Assembly (NCBI GenBank): GCA_017609105.1
Contig: JAFCEQ010000003.1
Coordinates: 1 to 47,459, forward strand
Source: Candidatus Parvarchaeota archaeon
GTDB taxonomy: Archaea > Nanobdellota > Nanobdellia > JAFCGN01
Direction of reading: 5' to 3'
DNA: 47,459 nucleotides
Below are positions 19,104 through 28,894 of the stretch, in pieces (within the stretch, counting starts at the first letter, position 1; every line of letters starts with the position of its first letter). Position numbers and translations under genes: made by a program. The notes beneath the pieces are model-generated. The model made no database searches and was not told the DNA's origin. It saw only the letters and a list, made by a program, of their open reading frames with translations.

Positions 19104-22100
19104 AAAATATTTTTTATAAAAACAAAATCAAAAAAATAAACAAGAAATCGCAATTTTTTATTATCTCCGCGGTTTTTATAGCATTAGCTCTCACAACTAT
19201 AATAACCTATCTTTCCATGCCAAATGAACTTAGTTTTCAATCTTTTAACAGCGAACAAAGTTTAATGAGTAGAACACAAGCACTTGGGGATTCCATAATC
19301 AGTGTAATGGACAACATATATGATTCTTGGTGGGATCCTCTTTTAACTCAAAGAATAAAAATTGTTTTAAAAGAAGAGAATAACATAGAATTCAATTCTT
19401 TTACTCAAAGAATAATAACTAATTTTCCAGAAGATACTGATGAAGAATCAATAAGAGTTATTGAGGATAATAAAGAAATCCCTTTTAGTTTGATTTGGTT
19501 AGATTTAAGGAATAAAATTGCTGAAATAAGTTTTCAAACAAGCATAAGCAGAGGAGGGAAAAAAGAAATTTTTGTTTATTTTAGTAAGAAAACAGATTCA
19601 AAACATATTGAAAGCCCTTCTTATGATTCTAAAATAAATGTGATTGAAAACAGCACAGACATAATTATTAATACAAACCATTATGAAGCAAAACTTAATA
19701 AAACAAGAGGAGGAATGCTTTATTATCTTTCTCCAAAAAATTATGATAATAATCTCATAATAAATAATGAAGATTACGGGGTTCAAAGCATTTTTGAATG
19801 TAACAACACTGAATACAAGCAATCAAGTGAATCCAATCCTACAATAAACATATTTAATAACGGGCCTGTTATGGTAAACATACGGGTGAGCGGGGAACAC
19901 GGAATTGCTCCTGGAAGAGAATTTTATACTCAGGATTATTATTTTTATCCAGATACAATAAGGATTAAAACAAATGTGCGTTGGGCAGAAAACATTAATT
20001 GCGAAGCGAGTGAAGATAATTTTATTTTTGATAGAATAAGTTTTAATGGAAGCACTTTGCTTGGAGGACAATTGTATTACAAGGATAATAACACAAACTT
20101 ATTTGAGAATTATGATTATGTTGAAGACAGGCCTGGAGATTGGATTGATTATTATCATGAAAAACAAGGAGTAGGCATTATTTTAATGAATAAAACAGGT
20201 TATTTTTCTTTTTACAGGAACTCCACGAGTTCTGTGAAATTCTCTGACTTAATAGGAATGAATAACACTAAATTCTCTCCTTCAAGCATAGAATATGAAT
20301 ATGTTTTATACCCTCATAGAGGACAATGGGAGAAAACAAGGGATTACAACATTCTTTATAATAAATCACAGATAATAGAAAACGAGAGTTTCGTTGATTT
20401 CTTTAAGAGTAAGGAGAACATGATTAAAAACTCTTTCAGTCAAAAAGGTTTTTCCACATACTTAAGCACGAGCATAAGCGAGGTTGAACAAAGCTTTAAT
20501 CATGATATTACTTGGTATAAAGGGGATTTCACGCCAAACAGTAGGAAGGTCTTCAAAGTTTATTCAAAGCATCAAGTGCAAAATTTTCCAATAAAAATAA
20601 GCAGTAATCTTCCTAAAGGTTTTGATGCTAACAGCTTGCTTTTAAGTGATAAAAGCGGAAAAAAAATAACAACACAAATAATAACAGATGGTATTATTGC
20701 AAATTATTCTGAATTCAATGTTTACTGTCAAAACCCTGATAGCATAGATTACAATAATTACACTTATTACTTATTTAATCATGATGGAAGAAATTTCACT
20801 ATTGGAATTGATTTAGAAGAGACCTCTGACTTTAATGTATCAATATACTACCCAAATAAAAGCACAATAATAAATAAAGACAATATTAATACTGACAAGA
20901 TTTATGAAATTCAAAGCCAAAATTATAAAGGATTTTATAAAGTAGTGATAAGCAAAAAAAATGATAATAAATATTTTAGAATAAACTCTTCTCTTCCTTA
21001 TTTAATCCTTTATAATAATAGGATAAGATGCAAATCAGGGGATAGCGTAAAAAAAATATTCTTTCATGTTCCTGAAAACATAAAAAACATAAAAATTAAT
21101 GTGAGTGCTTATGATAGCGGAGCAAGAATTAAAATAAAAGATTTAGATGGAAATATTCTTGCTGAAAATAATACTATTTACGCTAATACAAAATATTCTT
21201 TTGAAATTCCAATAAAAGAATATGCTTACGGAAAAACATATTATTTAGAATTTGAAACAAGCGGAAGCGTTGAAATAATATTTGATGATTCAATGCATTC
21301 TTCAAAAAGCACGAATAAGGATTATTATATTGATTATGACAAGCCAAAAATAAATTTACTCTTCTTTGATTCCTTAATTGGAAGCAAGAAATACGGGATT
21401 TATTATAATGTGAATACTTCAGAGGAAGAGCATGAAATCATGGAACCAATAAGTTTTGAAAGTGATTTAGTTGTTAATGAAACAAAGAAGATAGTTAATA
21501 ATAGTTATTTTTCATGGGATTTGAAAAATAATGTTTTCACTTATAGGAATAGCACTAATTTTTTTCAAACAACGGATAAATGGCTTACAGATTTTGGGAA
21601 TTCATCATGGATTGAGAGCGCGGCATCAACAAGTTTAAACAATATTGAATTCATTGAAAAAGGACCTGTAAGAGTAAGAATAAAAGCAACTTCAAGCACA
21701 ACGCCAAAAGTAATTTATTATTTTGATATTTATGCTCATCAAAAATTCATAAAAACAACTATTATTCCAGAAACTCTTTCTGAAAATGATTTAACAATAG
21801 GGCCTTTCTGGAATTTAAATAATACTGAAACAAGGATTTACACTAATTATGATAATGGAGTAGAAACTTTTTCTTCAGAAAATCTTACTGATAAGAGTTT
21901 TCTTGCAGGAAAAACATTTAATTGGTTTGGGAAAAGAAGCAATAATATTTTAGCATCAATAATTGCTCAAAGCTCAAGCATTTATCCAAGCAATAAAAGT
22001 TTTTACGCAAACAATAATTTATTAACAATTGCTCTTCCTGCAAACCAAAATAATACTATTTATTTTTTCATAGATGATTATAGTAATACAACTCAATGGG

Positions 22101-22219
22101 ATAATGTAAAGTATTTAAGAAATGTTTTAATAAGCCCTCCAAAAACAAGCACTTTCTTATTTAAAACAATGATAAATGGGGATAGTAAGAACATTAAATT
22201 CAAATCAGAGTATTATTAA
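19100..22219 (+). CDS. Giant pilin-like/surface protein with duplicated beta-rich ectodomain
   Basis: INKKSQFFIISAVFIALALTTIITYL N-terminus then ~1000 aa ectodomain; ATGA overlap with upstream stop; repeated NGPVMVNIRVSG / KGPVRVRIKATS segments. Confidence 0.8.
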   Translation: MKNIFYKNKIKKINKKSQFFIISAVFIALALTTIITYLSMPNELSFQSFNSEQSLMSRTQALGDSIISVMDNIYDSWWDPLLTQRIKIVLKEENNIEFNSFTQRIITNFPEDTDEESIRVIEDNKEIPFSLIWLDLRNKIAEISFQTSISRGGKKEIFVYFSKKTDSKHIESPSYDSKINVIENSTDIIINTNHYEAKLNKTRGGMLYYLSPKNYDNNLIINNEDYGVQSIFECNNTEYKQSSESNPTINIFNNGPVMVNIRVSGEHGIAPGREFYTQDYYFYPDTIRIKTNVRWAENINCEASEDNFIFDRISFNGSTLLGGQLYYKDNNTNLFENYDYVEDRPGDWIDYYHEKQGVGIILMNKTGYFSFYRNSTSSVKFSDLIGMNNTKFSPSSIEYEYVLYPHRGQWEKTRDYNILYNKSQIIENESFVDFFKSKENMIKNSFSQKGFSTYLSTSISEVEQSFNHDITWYKGDFTPNSRKVFKVYSKHQVQNFPIKISSNLPKGFDANSLLLSDKSGKKITTQIITDGIIANYSEFNVYCQNPDSIDYNNYTYYLFNHDGRNFTIGIDLEETSDFNVSIYYPNKSTIINKDNINTDKIYEIQSQNYKGFYKVVISKKNDNKYFRINSSLPYLILYNNRIRCKSGDSVKKIFFHVPENIKNIKINVSAYDSGARIKIKDLDGNILAENNTIYANTKYSFEIPIKEYAYGKTYYLEFETSGSVEIIFDDSMHSSKSTNKDYYIDYDKPKINLLFFDSLIGSKKYGIYYNVNTSEEEHEIMEPISFESDLVVNETKKIVNNSYFSWDLKNNVFTYRNSTNFFQTTDKWLTDFGNSSWIESAASTSLNNIEFIEKGPVRVRIKATSSTTPKVIYYFDIYAHQKFIKTTIIPETLSENDLTIGPFWNLNNTETRIYTNYDNGVETFSSENLTDKSFLAGKTFNWFGKRSNNILASIIAQSSSIYPSNKSFYANNNLLTIALPANQNNTIYFFIDDYSNTTQWDNVKYLRNVLISPPKTSTFLFKTMINGDSKNIKFKSEYY

Positions 22220-22381
22220 ATTAAGTTAATACTTTCATGAATTAATTAAAAAGTTAATTATTTAAATTAATCATTATTTTTTTTATTTTATGCAAAATAA
22301 TTTATTATTATTGCTCCTTTAATTATACCTACTAAATAGTGGGTTTCAACAAATTAATCAATTAAATGAGAGTGTAAAAAA

Positions 22382-25033
22382 ATGGATTTCCATGCGATTG
22401 AAAAAAAATGGCAGAAAAAATGGGAGGAAAACAAGGTTTTTGAAGTTAAAGAAAACCAAAAAAAGAAAAAAATTTATGTTCTTGAAATGTTTCCTTACCC
22501 TTCAGGTTCTGGCTTGCACATGGGTCATGCTTTTAATTATACAATAGGAGATATTTATGCTAGGTTTAAAAGAATGCAAGGATTCAATGTTTTATACCCT
22601 ATGGGGTATGATAGTTTTGGCTTGCCTGCAGAAAACGCAGCAATAAAAGCAGGAATTCATCCTAAAAAATATACTAATACTTCAATTAATAATTTTATTA
22701 AACAACAAAAATCTCTTGGTTTAAGTTATGATTGGAGTAGAATGATTTCAACATGCACGCCTGAATATTATAAATGGAATCAATTTTTCTTTCTTAAATT
22801 CATGGAAAAAGGATTAGTTTACAGGAAAAAAGCAAGCGTTAATTGGTGTCCGAAATGCAAAACGGTTTTAGCAAACGAGCAAGTGCATAATGGGAAGTGT
22901 TGGAGGCATAAAAGCACGGAAGTTGAGCAAAAAGAATTAGAACAATGGTTTATTAAAACAACAGAATATGCAGAAGAATTGCTTAAGGACTTGGATAAAA
23001 TTGATTGGCCTGAAAGAATTAAAATAATGCAAAGAAATTGGATTGGAAGAAGTGAAGGAGTTATCCTGAATTTTGATGTAGTGAATGAAGAAGGAGATAA
23101 AATAGATAATATAAGCACTTTCACTACGAGAGCTGATACTGTTTATGGAATAACTTATCTTGTTCTTGCTGTTGAACACCCAAAAGTCATGGAATGGGTT
23201 AAAGGAACAAAATATGAGAAAGAAGTGAAAGAATTCATTAAAAAAGTAAAGAAAAAGAGTATAATAGAAAGAACTGCAGAAGGTAAAGAGAAGAACGGGG
23301 TTTTTCTTGGAAAATACTTTATTAATCCTTTCACTGGGGATAAGTGTCCTTTATGGGTTGCTGATTATGTTCTTTACGAATACGGTACTGGTGCTGTAAT
23401 GGCAGTTCCAACGCATGATGAAAGAGATTTTCAATTCGCAAAAAAATACAATCTTCCAATGAAAGTAGTAATAACACCAAAAAATAAGAAATTAAAAGTT
23501 GAAGAAATGAAAAACGCTTATGTTGAAAATGGTGTTATGATTAATTCAGGAAAATTTAATGGTTTATCAAATGTTGTAGCAAAAAATAAAATAATTGAGT
23601 TAGCTGAAAAAAAAGGTTGGGGTAAGAAAACAATAGTGTATAAATTAAAGGATTGGCTTATTTCAAGGCAAAGGTATTGGGGCACTCCAATCCCTATTAT
23701 TAAATGTCCTAAATGCGATGCGGTTCCAGTGCCTTACAAGGACTTGCCTGTCATACTCCCTCATAATGTTAAATTTGGAGAAGGAAATCCTCTTTTAACA
23801 AACAAGAAATTTGTTGAAACAACTTGCCCTAAGTGCGGTGGAAAAGCAAAACGAGAAACTGATACAATGGACACTTTCTTTGATAGTAGTTGGTATTATT
23901 TAAGATATGCTGATAATAAGAATGATAAAGAACCATTTAATAAGAAGAAAGTAAAATATTGGCTTCCTGTAGACCAATACATTGGTGGAGCAGAGCATGC
24001 TTGCATGCACTTAATTTATGCAAGGTTTTTCACAAAAGTATTAAGAGATTTAGGTTTTCTTGATTTTGATGAACCTTTTAAGAAGTTATTTAATCAAGGA
24101 ATGCTTCACGGAGATGATGGAGCAGTAATGTCTAAATCAAGAGGAAATGTTGTGCTTCCTGAAACAATTTCCAAAAAATATGGTATTGATACTGCAAGAT
24201 TCTTTCTTATTTCCTTAGCATCTCCTGATAAGGATTTAAGATGGAGTGATGAAGGAATAGAAGGAAGTTATAGGTTTATTAAAAAAATAATAAATTATTT
24301 CAAAAAAGTAAAGATTGGTAAATCAAATAAGAAAACAGAAAGTAAATTAAATAAAACAATCAAGCTCGTCACAGAATACATTGAAGGATTTAAGTATAAT
24401 TTAGCAAGCATACAATTAAGAGAGTTTTTTGAATCTCTTGGAGAAGAAGAAAGCAAGAGCACGCTTGAAAAATTCTTAAAATTATTGCATCCTTTCTGCC
24501 CTCACATTACAGAAGAATTATGGGAGAAATTAGGGAATGAATCATTTATTTCTCTTCACTCCTGGCCAGAATATGATGAAAGCAAGATTGATGAGAAAGC
24601 AGAAGCAAGCGAAGAATTTGTTGAAAAAGTAAGAAAAGACATTCACTCTGTTAAAAACTTGATTAAATTAGAAAAAATAGAAGAAATAAAAATAATTATA
24701 GCACCAAAATGGAAGTATGATTTCTTTAATAAAGTTAAGAAAATCTTAGAAAAAACAAGAAGTCCTAAAGAAGTAATAAAAGAATTAATGAAAACAAATT
24801 TGAGAAATCATGGCAAAGAAATTTCAAAAATTGTTCCAATAATAATAAAGGATAATAGTAAGATACCAAAAACAGTTTTAAATCAAAAAACAGAATTAAA
24901 CGCATTAATAGAGAACAAGAAATTAATTGAGAAAGAATTTAATGCTAAAATAATAATTGAGAAAGCAGAAGAGAGCAAAGAAAACAAGGCAAGACAAGCA
25001 AATCCTAACAAGCCCTCAATAATTTTAAGATAA
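22382..25033 (+). CDS. leuS: Leucyl-tRNA synthetase, bacterial-type architecture
   Basis: FPYPSGSGLHMGHAFNYTIGDIYARFKRMQGFNVLYPMGYDSFGLPAENAAIK; KMSKS-like VMSKSRGN. Confidence 0.96.
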   Translation: MDFHAIEKKWQKKWEENKVFEVKENQKKKKIYVLEMFPYPSGSGLHMGHAFNYTIGDIYARFKRMQGFNVLYPMGYDSFGLPAENAAIKAGIHPKKYTNTSINNFIKQQKSLGLSYDWSRMISTCTPEYYKWNQFFFLKFMEKGLVYRKKASVNWCPKCKTVLANEQVHNGKCWRHKSTEVEQKELEQWFIKTTEYAEELLKDLDKIDWPERIKIMQRNWIGRSEGVILNFDVVNEEGDKIDNISTFTTRADTVYGITYLVLAVEHPKVMEWVKGTKYEKEVKEFIKKVKKKSIIERTAEGKEKNGVFLGKYFINPFTGDKCPLWVADYVLYEYGTGAVMAVPTHDERDFQFAKKYNLPMKVVITPKNKKLKVEEMKNAYVENGVMINSGKFNGLSNVVAKNKIIELAEKKGWGKKTIVYKLKDWLISRQRYWGTPIPIIKCPKCDAVPVPYKDLPVILPHNVKFGEGNPLLTNKKFVETTCPKCGGKAKRETDTMDTFFDSSWYYLRYADNKNDKEPFNKKKVKYWLPVDQYIGGAEHACMHLIYARFFTKVLRDLGFLDFDEPFKKLFNQGMLHGDDGAVMSKSRGNVVLPETISKKYGIDTARFFLISLASPDKDLRWSDEGIEGSYRFIKKIINYFKKVKIGKSNKKTESKLNKTIKLVTEYIEGFKYNLASIQLREFFESLGEEESKSTLEKFLKLLHPFCPHITEELWEKLGNESFISLHSWPEYDESKIDEKAEASEEFVEKVRKDIHSVKNLIKLEKIEEIKIIIAPKWKYDFFNKVKKILEKTRSPKEVIKELMKTNLRNHGKEISKIVPIIIKDNSKIPKTVLNQKTELNALIENKKLIEKEFNAKIIIEKAEESKENKARQANPNKPSIILR

Positions 25034-25073
25034 ATAGAAAAATTAAGATAAATGAAACATTATTAAAAATAAT

Positions 25074-25952
25074 TTAATCTTCAACTTCTTTTTCAAGATT
25101 TATTCTCACAGCATTTTTTTTAATACCATACACTCTTGTAAGAATGCTATTAAAATTTCTTAAATTAGTAGGAAGAAGAATTACTGAATAAACAAGACAA
25201 ACAAATAAGATAGGAGGATAAAAAATAATTGCTAAGCCAAGCAATTGTTTTAAGACAACAATAATGCTTTGTTCAAGAAACATTTTTGTAATAATATTTA
25301 TTGAAACAATAAGTTTCAAAAAATTGTTTATAATCCTATTATACCATCTACCAAGGCGTTGAATATACTGATTTCTTTCATCAACAAATCTTAACCCGCT
25401 TTTATCAAGCACGATTGAAGCAGTGAATAAAACAAAAATTATAGGAAATAATACCGGTCCCATTAAACTGCCAGGTGTTAAACTAAAAATGGAATTGCTT
25501 GTGAGCTTGCTTTGTTGAACATAAATACTAATCATTAAAAGCATTGGATAAACGCTTAAATAAAAAAAATCTACTATCCTCATTTTTGAAGAAGCGCTGA
25601 ACCTATAATAATTGTTTGAAGGTCTTAAAAAAATAAAATTTTCTTCTTTAACAGGCGTTGGTATTCCTCCCCTGTGAATAACTAAAGCAGCTATTGCTAT
25701 CTTATAACTTATGTAATAACTAAGATATAAAGGCATGAAAACAAGTAAGAATATTTGAAAAGAAATCACATTAAAAGAAGAAGCAATGAATAAAAAAAGC
25801 GCGAGAAAATTGATTTTAGTTCTTATACTTAAATTAGAAAAAAGTTTTTTCACTGATTCCTTTAATTGTTTAAGGAAATTTTTCAAATTTTTTTTTGTCA
25901 CTTCAATCACTTTATGGTATAAGGAGGATTCTCTTTTAGAATACTTAAGCAT
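25074..25952 (-). CDS. Multi-TM membrane protein of unknown function
   Basis: Several hydrophobic segments; overlaps the AMP phosphorylase 3' end by 46 nt on the same strand. Confidence 0.6.
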   Translation of the reverse strand: MLKYSKRESSLYHKVIEVTKKNLKNFLKQLKESVKKLFSNLSIRTKINFLALFLFIASSFNVISFQIFLLVFMPLYLSYYISYKIAIAALVIHRGGIPTPVKEENFIFLRPSNNYYRFSASSKMRIVDFFYLSVYPMLLMISIYVQQSKLTSNSIFSLTPGSLMGPVLFPIIFVLFTASIVLDKSGLRFVDERNQYIQRLGRWYNRIINNFLKLIVSINIITKMFLEQSIIVVLKQLLGLAIIFYPPILFVCLVYSVILLPTNLRNFNSILTRVYGIKKNAVRINLEKEVED

Positions 25953-27409
25953 TTTTTAAGTTTTTCATTGCTTTTATAATAAATAGTCATTAAAGTTTCT
26001 CCTTTCTTCACTTCATCTCCTTTTATTTTATGCAAATAAACGCCTGCATCCATAACAGAAGGAGCACCTGCAGCAAGAGCAATTCTTGCTATGCTTTTAT
26101 TACTTATTTTTTTAATAACACCACTTTTCTCAGATTTAATATTATAGGAAAGAGTTCTAGGTTCTAAATCCTCTATTTTAATGTTTGGATTTCCTTTTTG
26201 AGCCTTAATTATTTCTTTCATTTTCTGCCATGCCCTCCCACTCTTAAGCAATTCCTCAGCAATTTTCTCTCCTTGTCCTCTTTTAACTTTATCACTGAAT
26301 TCAATAATGATTCCTGCAAGCTCTAAACATTTTTTCTCTAAATCCAAAGGTCTTTTCTCATGTTGTTGTAAAACCATTAAAACATCTCTTGCTTCTAATA
26401 AAGGACCAATACCTCTTCCAATCGGAAAATTCCCATCAGTTATGATGTACTCTACTTTCATATTTAATTTCTCACCAACTCTTTCAAAAAGAGTTCCTAA
26501 AAGCTCTGCTTCATCAAATGTCTTAACTTTTGCCTCTTCACCAATAGGTATGTCAATTAAAACATGCGTGCTGCCCACTGCTTTTTTCTTTGCCATAATG
26601 GATGCAAGCATTAAACCCACTGGATCTAAATGAAGCGGGTGCCTTACTTTTATAAGTTTATCATCTGCAGCAGCGAGGTTCACTGTTCCACCAAAAGCAA
26701 TGCAAGCACCAATTCTTCTTACTATCTTCTCAAGTTCTTTTGCAGAGAATTCTACTTCTGTAAGCACTTCCATTGTGTCAGCAGTGCCTGCAGGACTTGT
26801 TATTGAACGCGAACTTGTCTTCGGCATTGTTAATCCAAAAGCTGCGATAATAGGAACTACTACCATCGTAGTTCTATTTCCTGCAACACCTCCAAGACAA
26901 TGCTTATCTACAATAAGCTTCTTTTTTAAATGAAGCGTGTCACCAGTGTTCACTACTGCTCTTGTTAAATTCACTGTTTCCTCAAAAGTAAGTCCTTCAG
27001 TATAAGTTGCTGTAACAAAAGCACTCATTTCTACATCGCTTAATTTATTATGCACGATATCATTAATAATTTCATAAATTTCATCATAAGTTAAGGTCTT
27101 GCCATTTATTTTCTTTTTAATAAATTCTAAACTCTTTGGAGATGGAACTTGTTTTATTTCTAATTTCACATTATTTTTTTTTATGCCTAACTCCATGCTC
27201 ACTTCTTCAAAAAGCCCTATTTCATCTGGAAGAATGTCCACACTGCTTAAATCAACAATAGCATTAACATGCTTTCTTCCTTTGCTTATTCTAATCCTGT
27301 CCCCAGCGCTTATACCTAATTCTATTGCTTTTAATTCATTAAGAACAGCAACCATAATATTTCCTGTTTCAACTTTTATTAACTTTGATTTGAGAAAAGT
27401 TCTTGTCAT
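25907..27409 (-). CDS. AMP phosphorylase (archaeal thymidine phosphorylase-like)
   Basis: GLTFEETVNLTRAVVNTGDTL, VDKHCLGGVAGNRTTMVVVPIIAAFGLTMPKTSSRSITSPAGTADTMEVL plus N-terminal archaeal extension. Confidence 0.92.
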   Translation of the reverse strand: MTRTFLKSKLIKVETGNIMVAVLNELKAIELGISAGDRIRISKGRKHVNAIVDLSSVDILPDEIGLFEEVSMELGIKKNNVKLEIKQVPSPKSLEFIKKKINGKTLTYDEIYEIINDIVHNKLSDVEMSAFVTATYTEGLTFEETVNLTRAVVNTGDTLHLKKKLIVDKHCLGGVAGNRTTMVVVPIIAAFGLTMPKTSSRSITSPAGTADTMEVLTEVEFSAKELEKIVRRIGACIAFGGTVNLAAADDKLIKVRHPLHLDPVGLMLASIMAKKKAVGSTHVLIDIPIGEEAKVKTFDEAELLGTLFERVGEKLNMKVEYIITDGNFPIGRGIGPLLEARDVLMVLQQHEKRPLDLEKKCLELAGIIIEFSDKVKRGQGEKIAEELLKSGRAWQKMKEIIKAQKGNPNIKIEDLEPRTLSYNIKSEKSGVIKKISNKSIARIALAAGAPSVMDAGVYLHKIKGDEVKKGETLMTIYYKSNEKLKKCLSILKENPPYTIK

Positions 27410-27526
27410 ACTATTCTTTTACAAAAAATAAGTTAATAAGATTTTTCAAATATTAAAAAACAGAAATTAAATTATAATCTTTAATTAACCATTAAGAATT
27501 TAAAAAGAAAAAATCAGGAATAAAGT

Positions 27527-28192
27527 ATGAGAAATAAAATAATTCCTCATGGGAAAGCAGAAAAATTTGAATTAAAAAAAGGAGATAAAATAAAAATCCT
27601 CATTCCTTTTGGAGGCCAAGTTTCTGACATAGTCTTTGAAGGATTTAATCAAAGCATTACAAGAGAAAAACTTACTTATTCAAGACACGTAAGTGGAACA
27701 ACAACGCCTATGGCAAAAACATTAGAACAAGGTGAATGCTTATATAATTGCGAAGGCAAGCCAATTCTTCTTCTTAAAGAAAATAATGTTTCAGAATTAA
27801 GCATTAATGATTATTTTAAAATTCTTCCTGACCATATTGATAAAAACAGGTTATTTCTTCAAGAACCCCTGATTAAGCCAACTCATGACTTGCTTTGGCC
27901 TGGATGTTCTTCTGAAATATACAAAAATGAAAAAAAAGGTTGCAGGGAATTACTTTCAGAAGTTCTTGACCTTGAATTAAAAAACCTTCCATCTGTTTGT
28001 TCATTATTCATGACACTTGGTTCAAAAAACAATATTATTCCAAGTCCTGTTCAAAAAAATGATAATGTTGTTTTTGAAGCATTAGAAGATGTGCTCTTAG
28101 GAGTAACTTCTTGCCCTGATGATTGGTTTTGCAATTTAAATCCTTCAGAAGTAAATATAATCTATTATAAGAATGGGTCCGCTGGGATTTGA
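27527..28192 (+). CDS. DUF1989 (urea carboxylase-associated) family protein
   Basis: GDKIKILIPFGGQVSDIVFE, FEALEDVLLGVTSCPDDWFCNLNPSEV. Confidence 0.7.
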   Translation: MRNKIIPHGKAEKFELKKGDKIKILIPFGGQVSDIVFEGFNQSITREKLTYSRHVSGTTTPMAKTLEQGECLYNCEGKPILLLKENNVSELSINDYFKILPDHIDKNRLFLQEPLIKPTHDLLWPGCSSEIYKNEKKGCRELLSEVLDLELKNLPSVCSLFMTLGSKNNIIPSPVQKNDNVVFEALEDVLLGVTSCPDDWFCNLNPSEVNIIYYKNGSAGI

Positions 28193-28279
28193 ACCCAGGG
28201 CCTCCGGCTCACTTAGTTGAGCCTTGTTCGGAACTCGGACATATAAGACCGGCGCTCCACCAGACTAAGCTACGGACCC
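28174..28279 (-). tRNA. tRNA-Ile(UAU) with a ~32-nt BHB intron after position 37
   Basis: Acceptor GGGTCCG/CGGACCC, T-arm CTGGG TTCAAAT CCCAG, anticodon stem CCGGT/GCCGG, loop CT-TAT-A|A; central helix CTTA/TAAG with 3-nt bulges. Confidence 0.85.
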
Positions 28280-28322
28280 AAAAAACATGTTAATAAAATA
28301 AATAATTAATTTTTAAATCTAA

Positions 28323-28736
28323 CTACTCTCCTCTTATGTGCATTACTGCTGCAGCAATTCCAATCATCACGCCTAAAATAATTAAGGGGTCTAAAAAATT
28401 TTTCCAAGTGAAAAAACTATTCTGTTCTGCATAACTTAAACCAATCACTGATAAAAAAAGAGGGCTTGTTAAAACAAAATACACTGTGATGCCAACAACA
28501 GCAGTTATGAGTGTTGTTGGAATGCTTGAACCAAACATGTAATTCACAACAACAGCAAAAATTCCTGCTAGAATTATTGGTCTTATAATATCAAGTAAAA
28601 GCATTAAAAAATGTTCATTCGCAGTGGTCACACCAATCATTTGAAAAAATTCTGGACTAGTGAATCTTTGATAAAAAACAAGCAAGAACATTAAAATTAA
28701 AAAACCAGTGATTATTTTTCCAGGTTCAAATTCCAT
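28323..28736 (-). CDS. Small multi-TM membrane protein
   Basis: 137 aa with four hydrophobic segments. Confidence 0.65.
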   Translation of the reverse strand: MEFEPGKIITGFLILMFLLVFYQRFTSPEFFQMIGVTTANEHFLMLLLDIIRPIILAGIFAVVVNYMFGSSIPTTLITAVVGITVYFVLTSPLFLSVIGLSYAEQNSFFTWKNFLDPLIILGVMIGIAAAVMHIRGE

Positions 28737-28894
28737 GAAATAAATAAAATCAAAACTATATTATTAATTTAACTAAAATTAATTATAATTAAAAAATAAA
28801 ATTAAAAAAATAAATTATGAATAATTTACAAAAAATAATTGGGTATTGCAATCCTAATTATTTTTTTTTGATTTGAAGAAATTTCAAAGTTATG

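Noticed and set aside
26307-27431. Plus-strand ORFs opposite AMP phosphorylase
   Set aside because: Antisense to a well-supported gene with no recognisable motif.
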